Part shown: piece after piece, positions 17,630-33,050 of the stretch
How positions within the stretch are numbered: the first letter of the stretch is position 1
How the letters are laid out: each line of letters starts with the position of its first letter
NCBI RefSeq assembly: GCF_000939975.1
Contig: NZ_LK391969.1
Coordinates: forward strand, 3,252,600-3,316,599
Source of the DNA: Pseudomonas saudimassiliensis
GTDB lineage: Bacteria; Pseudomonadota; Gammaproteobacteria; Pseudomonadales; Pseudomonadaceae
DNA: 64,000 nt
Reading direction: 5' to 3'
Made by a program: the position numbers and the translations under genes
The notes under the pieces: model-generated
What the model was told of the DNA's origin: nothing
Databases searched by the model: none
Seen by the model: the letters and a program-made list of their open reading frames with translations, nothing else

Positions 17630-17827
17630 GGGGCTGGGACTGGCTTCGGCTATCTCTGATGGTGGCGGGGCAGCGACATTTGCACTGAGGGTGATGGCTG
17701 GCCGGCGGTTGTGGGAGCGGATTGAGCCAATCGCGCCTGTTCCCGGTGCCCTGTTCGCTGGTAGGCTATATTTTGCCCTAGGGGTGAAGATGATATTTCC
17801 AAACCGAACTGTTCAAGTGAATAACCT

Positions 17828-18262
17828 ATGACGACGCACATCAAGCGTTCGGCCCTGTTGCCGTTTCCGGCGGAGCGCCTGTTCGATCTGGTCAACCGGG
17901 TCGAGCATTATCCTGAATTCCTGCCCTGGTGCACCAAGGCCGAAGTTTTGAGCGAGACCGACGATGCCATGCAGGCGCGCCTGACGGTGGGCAAGGCGGG
18001 GTTGCACCAGTCCTTTACCACGACCAATCAGCTGGTGCCGGGTGAGCGCATCGAGATGCGTCTGGAGGACGGGCCCTTTACCGAGCTCAACGGTATCTGG
18101 ACCTTCCAGGCACTGAACGAACAAGCCTGCAAGATCACCCTGGATCTGCAATTCAACTATTCTGGCGCCCTGGTTCGCGCGACCCTGGGGCCGTTGTTCA
18201 ACCATGCGGCCAATACCATGGTCGAGGCGTTTTCCAAGCGTGCGCAGGAGCTCTACGGGTGA
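17828..18262 (+). CDS. ratA: RatA/coenzyme Q-binding START-like protein
   Basis: The 144-residue protein belongs to the START/polyketide-cyclase fold. It is related to yeast Coq10 and to E. coli RatA, which was described as a 50S-associated inhibitor of 70S assembly. The typical block RSALLPFPAERLFDLVNRVEHYPEFLPWC is at residues 7-35. In Pseudomonas the gene is consistently divergent from smpB, as here. It overlaps the next gene by 4 bases (GTGA). Either a role in ubiquinone handling or the ribosome-related activity is possible; the sequence does not decide. Confidence 0.93.
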   Translation: MTTHIKRSALLPFPAERLFDLVNRVEHYPEFLPWCTKAEVLSETDDAMQARLTVGKAGLHQSFTTTNQLVPGERIEMRLEDGPFTELNGIWTFQALNEQACKITLDLQFNYSGALVRATLGPLFNHAANTMVEAFSKRAQELYG

Positions 18263-18570
18263 GTGATCCGGCCATCACGGTGGAGGTGGCCTATGCGTTG
18301 CCGGACCAGCAACGCATCATCCGGCTGACCGTGCCGGAGGGCACCACGGCGCTTGAGGCGGCGCGGTTGTCCGGGTTGGCCGAGCATTTTCCGGGACTGG
18401 ATGTGGAGCAATGCGCCATGGGCGTGTTCGGCAAGCTGGTGCCCAAGCCGGCGGAGCGGGTACTGAGTGATAACGAGCGGGTAGAACTCTATCGGCCGCT
18501 GATCGCCGACCCCAAGGAGGTCCGCAAGCAGCGGGCCGCTCGAGCCAAGGAAGCTGGCAAAGCGGAATGA
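18259..18570 (+). CDS. rnfH: RnfH family ubiquitin-like protein (RatB)
   Basis: The 103-residue protein has a beta-grasp fold of the RnfH family. Key blocks are VEVAYALPDQQRIIRLTVPEGTT and GVFGKLV, and it ends DNERVELYRPLIADPKEVRKQRAARAK. The start is a GTG that overlaps the ratA stop by 4 bases, so translation is coupled. The partner is unknown, although E. coli pairs it with ratA. A hairpin just after the stop separates it from convergent bamE. Confidence 0.92.
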   Translation: MSDPAITVEVAYALPDQQRIIRLTVPEGTTALEAARLSGLAEHFPGLDVEQCAMGVFGKLVPKPAERVLSDNERVELYRPLIADPKEVRKQRAARAKEAGKAE

Positions 18571-18577
18571 GGCGCTA

Positions 18578-18600
18578 GCGGACGGTGCGATACCGTCCGC
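18578..18600. terminator. Bidirectional hairpin between rnfH and bamE
   Basis: A 9-bp perfect stem (GCGGACGGT / ACCGTCCGC) with a 5-base loop fills the 35-base gap between two convergent genes. It is followed by TTGACTT on the plus strand and has no long T tract. Confidence 0.6.
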
Positions 18601-18605
18601 TTGAC

Positions 18606-19046
18606 TTACTCGCCAGTACCCAGCGGGGCGCCGAGGTCAATCGGGTAGCTGGTTGCTGCCGGGTCCTCGGCAGGACTGTCACCACCCATGATCGCTTCAT
18701 CGCGGCTGGTGCCGGGGACAAAGTCGCCCGCCAGGCCGACCAGCAAATCGTTCTCGAATACCAGGCTGATGCGCTCTTGCTCCCGGGGGTTATGCCCGGC
18801 CTGCATGCTGTAGAGGTAATCCCAGCGGTTGGGCGCGAAGGTATCCTGCACCAGGGGAGTACCCATGATGAAGCGGACCTGCCGCTGGGTCATGCCCGGA
18901 CGCAACTGGTCCACCATCTCCTGGGTAACGACATTGCCCTGCTGGACATCGATCTTGTACACACCGGGAAAACCGCAGCCGGTAAGACCTGCGCCCGCAG
19001 CGCAGAACAAGAGGATACAAATGACACGGTTCAGACTATTTGGCAT
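18606..19046 (-). CDS. bamE: BamE/OmlA, outer-membrane assembly lipoprotein
   Basis: BamE (OmlA in Pseudomonas) is the small lipoprotein of the BAM complex that inserts beta-barrel proteins. The 146-residue chain has a signal peptide and lipobox LTGC (Cys24), then the SmpA/OmlA domain with [39 protein letters not shown] and [11 protein letters not shown]. It is divergent from fur with 94 bases between the starts, the usual Pseudomonas arrangement in which the two promoters overlap. Confidence 0.96.
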   Translation of the reverse strand: MPNSLNRVICILLFCAAGAGLTGCGFPGVYKIDVQQGNVVTQEMVDQLRPGMTQRQVRFIMGTPLVQDTFAPNRWDYLYSMQAGHNPREQERISLVFENDLLVGLAGDFVPGTSRDEAIMGGDSPAEDPAATSYPIDLGAPLGTGE

Positions 19047-19140
19047 CGCGTGGTAACATCCACTATCGAAAGTTGGCTGAATGGCCCTGAATCATACCCG
19101 ACTGATTCGGTGCTGCGAAGCGTTGAGAGAGAATCTGACC

Positions 19141-19545
19141 ATGGTTGAAAATCACGAACTCCGCAAGGCAGGGCTTAAGGTGACCCTGCCGCGCGTCAAG
19201 ATCCTGCAGATGCTGGACAATACCGAAGACCGCCACATGAGCGCCGAGGACGTATACAAGGCGCTGATGGAGGCGGGGGAAGACGTTGGGTTGGCCACCG
19301 TCTATCGGGTTCTCACCCAGTTCGAGACCGCCGGTCTGGTGGTGCGTCACAACTTCGATGGTGGCCATGCCGTATTCGAACTCGCCGACGGTGAACATCA
19401 CGACCACATGGTCTGTGTGGACACCGGCGAAGTAATCGAGTTTTTCGATGCCGAGATCGAGCGCCGCCAGAAGGAAATCGTCAAGGAACACGGTTACGAG
19501 ATGGTGGATCACAATCTCGTGCTCTATGTGAAAAAGAAAGACTGA
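19141..19545 (+). CDS. fur: Fur, ferric uptake regulator
   Basis: Fur represses iron-uptake genes when loaded with Fe2+. From the ATG at 19141 the protein is 134 residues, the same length as P. aeruginosa Fur, and starts MVENHELRKAGLKV. Upstream in-frame codons lack conservation. The winged helix includes TLPRVKILQML and DVGLATVYRVLTQFE. Metal ligands are all present: His32, Glu80, His89 and Glu100 (one site) and His86, Asp88, Glu107 and His124 (other site). As in other pseudomonads, the structural zinc CxxC motifs are absent. It converges on recN across two hairpins. Confidence 0.97.
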   Translation: MVENHELRKAGLKVTLPRVKILQMLDNTEDRHMSAEDVYKALMEAGEDVGLATVYRVLTQFETAGLVVRHNFDGGHAVFELADGEHHDHMVCVDTGEVIEFFDAEIERRQKEIVKEHGYEMVDHNLVLYVKKKD

Positions 19546-19553
19546 CGTGACAG

Positions 19554-19576
19554 CTGGTCAGGCGTCGCCTGACCAG
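19554..19576. terminator. First of two hairpins between fur and recN
   Basis: CTGGTCAGGC, loop GTC, GCCTGACCAG: a 10-bp perfect stem 9 bases after the fur stop. The T tract is absent. Position between convergent genes suggests bidirectional termination. Confidence 0.6.
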
Positions 19577-19580
19577 CCAG

Positions 19581-19601
19581 GCTGACGGGCAAGCCGTCAG
19601 C
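19581..19601. terminator. Second hairpin between fur and recN
   Basis: GCTGACGG, loop GCAAG, CCGTCAGC forms an 8-bp stem ending 3 bases from the recN stop codon. Together with the preceding hairpin it likely ends the leftward recN message. Confidence 0.55.
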
Positions 19602-19604
19602 CGC

Positions 19605-21281
19605 TTATGGCCGATTGCCCGCCAGCTGCTTGCGGGCATGGGCCAGAGACTCCTCGGTAAGATCCACCCCGCCCAGCATCCTCGCCACCTCGTGCACGCG
19701 CCCTTCCTGATCCAGACGGTCGATACAGGTGCGGGTCGAATCGCGCTTCTGTTCCTTGCGTACGAACAGGTGCTGATGCCCCTGGGCAGCCACCTGCGGC
19801 AGGTGGGTCACGGTCAGGACCTGGCCGCGTTCACCCAGTTGGCGCAGCAGCTTGCCGACAATTTCCGCCGTCGGTCCGCCAATGCCCACATCCACTTCAT
19901 CGAACACCAGCGTCGGTACCCGCGAGGTCTGGGCGGTGATGACCTGGATGCCCAGGCTGATGCGCGACAGTTCCCCGCCCGACGCGACCTTGGCCAGCGG
20001 CTTGGCCGGCTGGCCGGGGTTGGCACTGACCAGGAACTCCACGTTCTCCAGACCCTGCAGGGGATACTGTTCTGGCTTCAGCGGATGCAGTTCGACCTGG
20101 ACCTGGCCGCCGGGCATGCCCAACTGCTGGATTTCCCCGGTCACCGCCTTGGCCAGGCGGGTCGCTGCCTTGCGGCGAGTGTCCGACAGGCGGCTGGCGA
20201 GGGTCTGGAAATGTTCGCGGTAGGCGGTGAGTTCCTCGGCCAGCCGCTCGCGGTCAGCGTCCTGTTGCTGGATGCTTTCCAGTTCATCGATCAGCCGCTG
20301 TTGCAGGGCGGGCAGCTCATCTGTGTTGATCCTGTGCTTGCGGGCCAGGTCATGGATCACGCCCAGGCGTTCTTCCACCTGTTGCTGGCGTTGCGGGTCC
20401 GCTTCGAAGTGATCCAGGTAGCGGGTCAGTTCGCCGACGGCTTCCTCTACCTGGATCTGCGCTCCGGACAGTAGGTTATGGGCTTCATCCAGGCTGCGGC
20501 TGTGTTCCTTGAGTCCACCCAGGCGGTTGAGGCTGGAGGTCAGCGCCTGCAGTACGCTGCCGCTGTCGTTTTCGCTGCACAGATTGATGATCTGCTGGCA
20601 GGAGTGCATGATCAGCTCGGCGTTGGCCAGTTGGCGCTGTTCGGCCTCCAGTTGCTCGAGCTCCCCCTCCTGGAGGCTGAGATTGTCCAGTTCTTCGAGT
20701 TGATAGCTGAGCAGCTGGATGCGGGCATTCTGCTCGTCGTTGATCTCGCTGGCCTGCTGCAATGCCTGCTCGGTCTGGCGGCAGCGCTGGGCGGCCAGGT
20801 GGACCTGGCGGGCCAGGTCGCCAGCACCGGCGTATTCGTCGAGCAACCGGCGATGGGTGTCGGTTTTCAGCAGGGATTGGTGCTCGTGCTGGCTGTGGAT
20901 GTCGATCAGCATCTCGCCCAGGGCCTTGAGATGCTGCTGCGGGCAGGGGCTGCCATTGATGTAGGCGCGGGAGCGGCCTTCGGCGGTGACCACCCGGCGC
21001 AGGATGACCTGCGAGTCATCGCTGGTCAGGTCGCGCTCGGCGAGCCATTGGGCGGCTTCGGGAATGTCGCGGATATCGAAGGTGGCGAGAATATCGGCCT
21101 TATCGGCGCCCGGCCGGACGGCGCCGCTATCAGCACGATCGCCCAGCGTCAGGGCCAGGGCATCGAGCATGATGGACTTGCCCGCGCCGGTTTCGCCGGT
21201 AATCACGGTCATGCCCCGGTCCAGCTCCAGCTCGAGATGATCGACAATTGCGTAGTTGTTCACCGCCAGATGCACCAGCAT
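19605..21281 (-). CDS. recN: RecN, SMC-like DNA repair ATPase
   Basis: RecN is an SMC-like protein that acts early in double-strand-break repair. The 558-residue product has Walker A GETGAGKS at residues 29-36, long coiled coils in the middle (Gln/Glu/Leu-rich) and the C-terminal ABC signature VASGGELSRISLGIQVI followed by Walker B TLVFDEVDVGIGG. A LexA-type box lies 27 bases upstream of the ATG, so the gene should be SOS-induced. Its position next to fur and divergent from grpE is standard for Pseudomonas. Confidence 0.97.
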   Translation of the reverse strand: MLVHLAVNNYAIVDHLELELDRGMTVITGETGAGKSIMLDALALTLGDRADSGAVRPGADKADILATFDIRDIPEAAQWLAERDLTSDDSQVILRRVVTAEGRSRAYINGSPCPQQHLKALGEMLIDIHSQHEHQSLLKTDTHRRLLDEYAGAGDLARQVHLAAQRCRQTEQALQQASEINDEQNARIQLLSYQLEELDNLSLQEGELEQLEAEQRQLANAELIMHSCQQIINLCSENDSGSVLQALTSSLNRLGGLKEHSRSLDEAHNLLSGAQIQVEEAVGELTRYLDHFEADPQRQQQVEERLGVIHDLARKHRINTDELPALQQRLIDELESIQQQDADRERLAEELTAYREHFQTLASRLSDTRRKAATRLAKAVTGEIQQLGMPGGQVQVELHPLKPEQYPLQGLENVEFLVSANPGQPAKPLAKVASGGELSRISLGIQVITAQTSRVPTLVFDEVDVGIGGPTAEIVGKLLRQLGERGQVLTVTHLPQVAAQGHQHLFVRKEQKRDSTRTCIDRLDQEGRVHEVARMLGGVDLTEESLAHARKQLAGNRP

Positions 21282-21307
21282 GGCGTCGCTCCCCGAAGGT
21301 TGTTGTT

Positions 21308-21323
21308 CTGGTTATTTATACAG
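21308..21323 (-). promoter_or_regulatory. LexA (SOS) box of recN
   Basis: On the minus strand the site reads CTGTATAAATAACCAG, matching the gammaproteobacterial LexA pattern CTG-N10-CAG with an AT-rich core. It ends 27 bases before the recN ATG, where it would block the promoter. RecN is a classical SOS gene. Confidence 0.8.
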
Positions 21324-21373
21324 TAGTCGGATATTGCTGTTCAAGCCCCGATCATCATCCGGAAAAAACGCCC

Positions 21374-21401
21374 CTTGAACCTGCAGAGGCAGTCCCCATA
21401 T
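21374..21401 (+). promoter_or_regulatory. Sigma-32 heat-shock promoter of grpE
   Basis: CTTGAA (21374-21379) and CCCCATAT (21394-21401), separated by 14 bases, match the RpoH consensus closely. The predicted start is about 60 bases before the grpE ATG. Confidence 0.88.
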
Positions 21402-21468
21402 AGGGTTGCAGTGAAGCTCAATCCGGCCTGAGGCCGTGTCGCCTTATTTTGTCAGACAGGAGATATAC

Positions 21469-22050
21469 ATGGTGGACGAACCGAAGCAGGATCTGCAGGA
21501 CGAGGAGTCCATGATCGATCAGGAGCAGAGCACTGTTGCCGTGGAGGAGGATCTGGTTGCCCGGATCGCCAGCCTGGAAGAACAGCTGGCGACAGCACAG
21601 GACCAGGTTCTGCGTGCCGCTGCCGATGTGCAGAACGCCCGTCGTCGCGCCGAACAGGAAGTGGAAAAGGCGCACAAGTTTGCGCTGGAACGGTTTGCCA
21701 ATGACCTGCTGGCGGTAGTAGACAGTCTCGAGCGTGGCCTGGAGCTGTCCAGTGAGGAAGACCCAGCCATCAAGCCGATGCGCGATGGCATGGAACTGAC
21801 GCTCAAGCTGTTCAGCGATACGCTGGCGCGCCATCAGATCGTGGCGGTCGACCCCCACGGCGAACCCTTCAATCCCGAACTGCACCAGGCAATGACCATG
21901 GAAGAGCGCGACAATGTCGAGCCCAACACGGTCATCAAGGTCTTCCAGAAGGGTTATACCCTGAGCGGCCGACTGCTGCGTCCGGCCATGGTGGTCGTGA
22001 GCAAGGCAGGTGCCGGTGGCACCTCCGGCTCGATCAACGAGAAGGCTTGA
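21469..22050 (+). CDS. grpE: GrpE, nucleotide exchange factor of DnaK
   Basis: GrpE releases ADP from DnaK. The 193-residue product has an acidic N-terminus, a coiled coil (about 35-75, [19 protein letters not shown] then [19 protein letters not shown]) and the beta domain with [13 protein letters not shown] and [21 protein letters not shown]. The ATG at 21469 follows CAGGAGATATAC; an upstream in-frame ATG lacks an SD. The sigma-32 promoter upstream and the gene order grpE-dnaK-dnaJ are as expected. A second sigma-32 promoter overlaps the grpE stop codon. Confidence 0.96.
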   Translation: MVDEPKQDLQDEESMIDQEQSTVAVEEDLVARIASLEEQLATAQDQVLRAAADVQNARRRAEQEVEKAHKFALERFANDLLAVVDSLERGLELSSEEDPAIKPMRDGMELTLKLFSDTLARHQIVAVDPHGEPFNPELHQAMTMEERDNVEPNTVIKVFQKGYTLSGRLLRPAMVVVSKAGAGGTSGSINEKA

Positions 22051-22074
22051 AAAAGATTTTGGCTGACCCCATCT
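22046..22074 (+). promoter_or_regulatory. Sigma-32 heat-shock promoter of dnaK
   Basis: CTTGAA at 22046-22051, overlapping the grpE stop codon, and CCCCATCT at 22067-22074, separated by 15 bases, fit the RpoH consensus. The start would be about 60 bases before the dnaK ATG and gives dnaK its own heat-shock input. Confidence 0.82.
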
Positions 22075-22143
22075 AGGGCTCATACACAGATGACATCGGG
22101 CCGTTGACCAAACGCGCGGCCAGCATATTCGGAGACACAGCAC

Positions 22144-24066
<1,923 letters not shown>

Positions 24067-24123
24067 TCCTTGCGTGACCGGGCGTCGGGCCTTGCCTGAG
24101 GCCCGGTACACAACGCGGCAGGG

Positions 24124-24148
24124 CAACGCGGGAGCTATTCCCGCGTTG
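24124..24148 (+). terminator. Hairpin between dnaK and dnaJ (attenuator)
   Basis: CAACGCGGGA, loop GCTAT, TCCCGCGTTG gives a 10-bp perfect stem followed by CTGTTTG. Another weaker stem (CGGGCCT/AGGCCCG) lies at 24086-24105. Partial termination would explain lower dnaJ than dnaK expression; not proven. Confidence 0.5.
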
Positions 24149-24187
24149 CTGTTTGTGCCGTAAGGCTTTCTAAAGGAAACAGGATAT

Positions 24188-26139
<1,952 letters not shown>

Positions 26140-26154
26140 GCGTTCAGGTAGACA

Positions 26155-26180
26155 AAACCCGGCTGCGCGCCGGGTTTTTT
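26155..26180 (+). terminator. Intrinsic terminator after dapB
   Basis: AAACCCGGC, loop TGCGC, GCCGGGTTT followed by TTT; the T run spans 26175-26180. A perfect 9-bp stem and six T make it a strong Rho-independent terminator for the dnaJ-dapB transcript. On the minus strand it lies beyond the stop of the next gene and offers an A-rich tail, so it may act both ways. Confidence 0.92.
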
Positions 26181-26191
26181 GTGGGCGCTCG

Positions 26192-26968
26192 TCAGCCGGC
26201 CTGCTTTTGCAGGGCCTGCTCCCGGGCCAGGGCGTTGAGGGTTTCGGTGTTGCGCTGCAGATAGAAGGCAGCGATGGTCGGTACCCAGTCGGACCGGTGG
26301 TTGAGCAGGCGTGGCTGGATGAAGCTGTACTGCTTGTCCAGGTTCTCCAGCGTCCCGGTCTGCTCGGGCAGCATGGTTTTCAGGGTCTGGGCGCGCTGGA
26401 CGATGCTGGCGTCAATGGTCTGGAATACCGTTTCGCCCGGTTCGATGAAGTAGATGCCGATCGAGCTGAACATGCTGTTCTGGTACAGCAGCAGAATCTG
26501 GCTGGTTTCCAGGCTCTGCTGGTGCAGCGCATGCAGCTGCTCGCTGATGGTGCTGGCCAGGGTGGAATACTGGGCAGCAGCGGCCTTATCCAGTGCGCCG
26601 TGGGCCATCATGATGCGGTTGACCGTGGCCAGGTGGTAATGGGCTTGGTCTTCGCTGGCCGGCTGGTTTTCCAGCTCCCGGATCAGGCTGACAAAATTAT
26701 TGAAGGGCGTGCGCAGGTCGCTGGGGTTATCCATCAGGCGCAGCAGCTTTTCCATCTTGCCCAGTGCGTCATTATAGGCTTCCCGGTGGCCGGGCTCGCG
26801 TACCCGCTCGAACAGGTTGTTGTCGATCAGCAGGTAGGTGGCGGCACGGTAGCCTTCGCTACGCAGTTCGTGAATATTCTGCGCCAGTTGAGTGTCGGTA
26901 TCGGCGGGCGCCCGGACGGCGAAGCCGAGCAATACCAGAACCAGAAAGTATTTCAGGTAGGTTTTCAT
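26192..26968 (-). CDS. Uncharacterised exported helical protein
   Basis: I do not recognise the family with confidence. The 258-residue product starts MKTYLKYFLVLVLLGFAVRAPAD, a good signal peptide with cleavage after APA. The mature part is all-helical by composition, with no cysteines and a run of amphipathic helices such as LGKMEKLLRLMDNPSDLRTPFNNF. I chose the ATG at 26968 for the signal peptide and a GGGA-type SD. A longer frame to 27082 is not signal-like. It probably sits in the periplasm. Neighbours (dapB, carA) give no functional hint. Confidence 0.75.
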   Translation of the reverse strand: MKTYLKYFLVLVLLGFAVRAPADTDTQLAQNIHELRSEGYRAATYLLIDNNLFERVREPGHREAYNDALGKMEKLLRLMDNPSDLRTPFNNFVSLIRELENQPASEDQAHYHLATVNRIMMAHGALDKAAAAQYSTLASTISEQLHALHQQSLETSQILLLYQNSMFSSIGIYFIEPGETVFQTIDASIVQRAQTLKTMLPEQTGTLENLDKQYSFIQPRLLNHRSDWVPTIAAFYLQRNTETLNALAREQALQKQAG

Positions 26969-27305
26969 GCTGAAGTCCCTGTTTTTGTTGTTGATCCTGA
27001 CCCGGTAGCGGCTGGCGCGTACCGGCAGAACTTCCCGTGCTCCTTGGCCGGGAATCCCTCCCTGCAGTTTTAGCATGTTCATCGCGATTATGAAACAGAG
27101 TGTTAACGCGGTCCTTCTGGCGGCCGGACGGGGGATGGTCGGTGTGGATATTTATCGCTCAAACCGGTAAGCTATCGCGCTAATCAGTCTATATCAGCGC
27201 GTATCTGACCAATGCCTATGCAGTGGAATGAAGTGGCAAACACATCATTCCCGCTTTTGTGCAGCCCGCGTTTGGCAAAAACGTGTCAGTCATTCGGAGG
27301 TTTTC
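26969..27305. promoter_or_regulatory. 337-base intergenic region upstream of carA
   Basis: This holds the promoters of the leftward exported-protein gene and of carAB. An imperfect dyad, CGCGCT at 27176-27181 and AGCGCG at 27196-27201, lies about 105 bases before carA and could be an operator or leader structure. In pseudomonads carAB responds to arginine and pyrimidines, but I could not assign a certain ArgR site. No further gene is seen. Confidence 0.4.
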
Positions 27306-28442
27306 TTGTCCAAGCCCGCCATTCTCGCTCTCGCCGACGGTAGTATTTTCCACGGTGAGGCCATCGGCGCCGACGGTCACAGTGTCGGTGAGGTCGTGTT
27401 CAATACAGCCATGACCGGCTATCAGGAGATTCTCACCGATCCCTCCTATGCACGTCAGATCGTCACACTGACCTATCCCCATATCGGCAATACCGGCACC
27501 ACGCCGGAAGATGCCGAGTCCTGGAAGGTCTGGTCCGCGGGCCTGGTTATTCGCGACCTGCCGCTGGTGGCCAGCAACTGGCGCAACAAGCAATCGCTGC
27601 CGGATTACCTCAAGGAAAACGGTACCGTGGCGATCGCCGGTGTGGATACCCGTCGCCTGACCCGTATCCTGCGGGAGAAGGGCGCGCAGAATGGTTGCAT
27701 CATGGCGGGCGCGGATGCGACTGAAGAGAAGGCGCTGGAGTTGGCGCGCAGCTTTCCCGGTTTGAAGGGGATGGACCTGGCTAAAGAAGTCAGCGTCAAG
27801 CAAGCCTACGAGTGGCGGTCCGGTCCGTGGGAGCTGGCGACCGATAGCCACCCGGACGTCGACGCCGCTGATCTGCCCTACCATGTGGTGGTCTTCGATT
27901 ACGGCGTCAAGTACAACATTCTGCGGATGCTGGTCGGTCGTGGGTGCCGCTTGACGGTAGTGCCGGCGCAAACCACGGCGGCGGAAGTGCTGGCGCTGAA
28001 TCCCGATGGCGTGGTGCTGGCCAATGGTCCCGGCGATCCGGCGCCTTGTGACTACGCAATCAAGGCCATCCAGGAGCTGCTGGAAACCGATACGCCGATT
28101 CTGGGCATCTGCCTGGGGCATCAGTTGCTGGCCCTGGCCTCCGGTGCACGTACGGTGAAAATGCCCAGCGGTCACCATGGTGCCAACCACCCGGTGCAGG
28201 ACCTGCGCACCGGGGCGGTCATGATCACCAGTCAGAATCACGGCTTCGCCGTGGACGAGGACAGTCTGCCGGCCAATGTTCGTGCGACCTACAAATCCCT
28301 GTTTGATGGCACGTTGCAGGGTATCGAGCGCACCGACAAGGATGCTTTCAGCTTCCAGGGGCACCCTGAGGCCAGCCCCGGCCCGGGCGATGTCGCGCCG
28401 CTGTTCGAGCGTTTTATCGCAGCCATGAAAAAGCGCGCCTGA
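27306..28442 (+). CDS. carA: CarA, carbamoyl-phosphate synthase small (glutaminase) subunit
   Basis: CarA hydrolyses glutamine and passes ammonia to CarB for carbamoyl phosphate, precursor of arginine and pyrimidines. From the TTG at 27306 the product is 378 residues and starts (M)[18 protein letters not shown], matching Pseudomonas CarA. GGAGG ends 5 bases before this TTG, while the longer frame from 27228 adds 26 unconserved residues. The nucleophile Cys269 is in [13 protein letters not shown] and the His/Glu pair in [11 protein letters not shown]. carB follows after 35 bases. Confidence 0.96.
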   Translation: MSKPAILALADGSIFHGEAIGADGHSVGEVVFNTAMTGYQEILTDPSYARQIVTLTYPHIGNTGTTPEDAESWKVWSAGLVIRDLPLVASNWRNKQSLPDYLKENGTVAIAGVDTRRLTRILREKGAQNGCIMAGADATEEKALELARSFPGLKGMDLAKEVSVKQAYEWRSGPWELATDSHPDVDAADLPYHVVVFDYGVKYNILRMLVGRGCRLTVVPAQTTAAEVLALNPDGVVLANGPGDPAPCDYAIKAIQELLETDTPILGICLGHQLLALASGARTVKMPSGHHGANHPVQDLRTGAVMITSQNHGFAVDEDSLPANVRATYKSLFDGTLQGIERTDKDAFSFQGHPEASPGPGDVAPLFERFIAAMKKRA

Positions 28443-28477
28443 GTCGCCGGTCTATCTCCAAGGATTAATTGCACACT

Positions 28478-31693
<3,216 letters not shown>

Positions 31694-31694
31694 C

Positions 31695-32168
31695 ATGAAG
31701 TATCCGATGACCAAGCGCGGTGCCGAGGCCCTGGAAACAGAGCTCAAGCACCTGAAATCGGTGATGCGTCCGCAGATCACCCAGGCCATCGCCGAGGCGC
31801 GGGAGCTGGGTGACCTGAAGGAAAACGCCGAATACCATGCCGCGCGGGAACAGCAGGGCATGGTGGAGGCGCGGATCCGCGACATCGAGGGGCGCCTGTC
31901 GGCGGCCCAGGTGATCGATGTGACCGCCATCGCACCCACCGGCAAGGTGATCTTCGGTACCACGGTCACCATTGCCAACGTCGATACCGACGAGGAAGTG
32001 CAGTATCAGATCGTCGGTGAAGACGAGGCCGAGATCAAGGAAGGCAAGATCTCCGTCACCTCGCCCATTGCCCGCGCGCTGATCGGCAAGGAAGAGGGCG
32101 AGGTCGTCGCGGTGAGAACCCCCGGCGGGGTGGTCGAGTATGAAATCGTCGAGGTCCAGCACCTGTGA
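31695..32168 (+). CDS. greA: GreA, transcript cleavage factor
   Basis: GreA rescues backtracked RNA polymerase by stimulating cleavage of the nascent 3' end. The 157-residue product has the N-terminal coiled-coil hairpin with the acidic tip region [22 protein letters not shown] (Asp/Glu pair at about 41-44) and the C-terminal FKBP-like domain ending [21 protein letters not shown]. It starts one base after the carB stop with GAGGGAG as SD, so it belongs to the carAB operon. Its stop overlaps the start of the next gene by 4 bases. Confidence 0.97.
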   Translation: MKYPMTKRGAEALETELKHLKSVMRPQITQAIAEARELGDLKENAEYHAAREQQGMVEARIRDIEGRLSAAQVIDVTAIAPTGKVIFGTTVTIANVDTDEEVQYQIVGEDEAEIKEGKISVTSPIARALIGKEEGEVVAVRTPGGVVEYEIVEVQHL

Positions 32169-32590
32169 GGCCGCGGGCTGCTCTGCCGGCAATACGCAGT
32201 GGCAGGGTGGCCTGGCAGCTGGCGCTGACCCTGTGGGTTGGCGGGGTCTGGATGTTGCACTTCGTCATGTTGCCGGCGCTGGAGCGGTTTGGTCTGGCGC
32301 CACTGCTGATCGATGAGATCGCCCATTTCATGCGGCCGCTGCTGGTTGGTTTTACGGCGGTGTGCGCCCTGTTGCAACTGGTGGTAGCCGGCACGGTGCT
32401 GGGCTGGGCGCTGTGGCGGGATCTGCGTGGGCAGTTGCTGTTGCTGGTAGTGCTGGCGGCAGGGGTGTTCTACGTTGTCGGCCATTTGCCCCGGGGTGAC
32501 TACTGGCAACTGTTCAGCTACCTGGTGCTGGCCTTCGCCGGTCTGGTGCTGATTCTGCAGCCGCGCCCGGATGAAATAACCGAGCGCTGA
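32165..32590 (+). CDS. DUF4149-type small membrane protein
   Basis: The 141-residue product starts with GTG overlapping the greA stop (GTGA) and has about four hydrophobic segments: [61 protein letters not shown] and [16 protein letters not shown]. The pattern WxGGxWxxxFxxxPAL is typical of the DUF4149 family. Function is unknown. Pseudomonas keeps this gene between greA and yhbY. It converges on yhbY. Confidence 0.85.
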   Translation: MRPRAALPAIRSGRVAWQLALTLWVGGVWMLHFVMLPALERFGLAPLLIDEIAHFMRPLLVGFTAVCALLQLVVAGTVLGWALWRDLRGQLLLLVVLAAGVFYVVGHLPRGDYWQLFSYLVLAFAGLVLILQPRPDEITER

Positions 32591-32649
32591 GGGGGCGGCG
32601 GCTCAGGCCGCGTACCCCTGGGCTCCTGCTTTGCAGCCTTGACAGCGGA

Positions 32650-32964
32650 TCAGAAGTCCTTGAAACGCGCCAGGTTCGACAGGTTGGGGTTGGCTTTCTT
32701 GTTGCGACGCAGCAATATGGCCATCTTGCCGATGACCTGCACCAGCTCCGCTTTGCTGGCTTTGCAGAGCTCGTCAATCAGCGCCTGCTTGGTATCACGA
32801 TCGCCAACGGTGATCCGGATCTTGATCAGCTCGTGGTCATCCAGAGCGCGATCCAGTTCCGCCAGTACGCCTTCGCTGGCGCCCTGCTCGCTGACTATCA
32901 CCACCGGCTTGAGATGGTGGCCGATGCGTTTGTAGGCTTTCTTCTGTTCAGAGCTGAGCGCCAT
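32650..32964 (-). CDS. yhbY: YhbY, CRM-domain RNA-binding protein
   Basis: YhbY is a single-CRM-domain protein associated with pre-50S subunits. The 104-residue sequence includes KKAYKRIGHHLKPVVIVSEQGASEGVLAELDRALDDHELIKI (split over the family's RNA-binding surface) and the conserved tail QVIGKMAILLRRNKK. It is divergent from rlmE, another 50S maturation gene, with 86 bases between starts. Confidence 0.95.
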   Translation of the reverse strand: MALSSEQKKAYKRIGHHLKPVVIVSEQGASEGVLAELDRALDDHELIKIRITVGDRDTKQALIDELCKASKAELVQVIGKMAILLRRNKKANPNLSNLARFKDF

Positions 32965-33050
32965 AATGATCCGTTTGATTCCCGTTGATGAGTCATTTAT
33001 CAGAGGGAGCTAGTATAACCGGCGGCGCAATCCGCTGCATGAGGTATTCC

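Noticed and set aside
32985-33019. TTGATG and TATAAC as a rlmE promoter
   Set aside because: The spacer is 23 bases, too long for a sigma-70 promoter; no other -35 fits.
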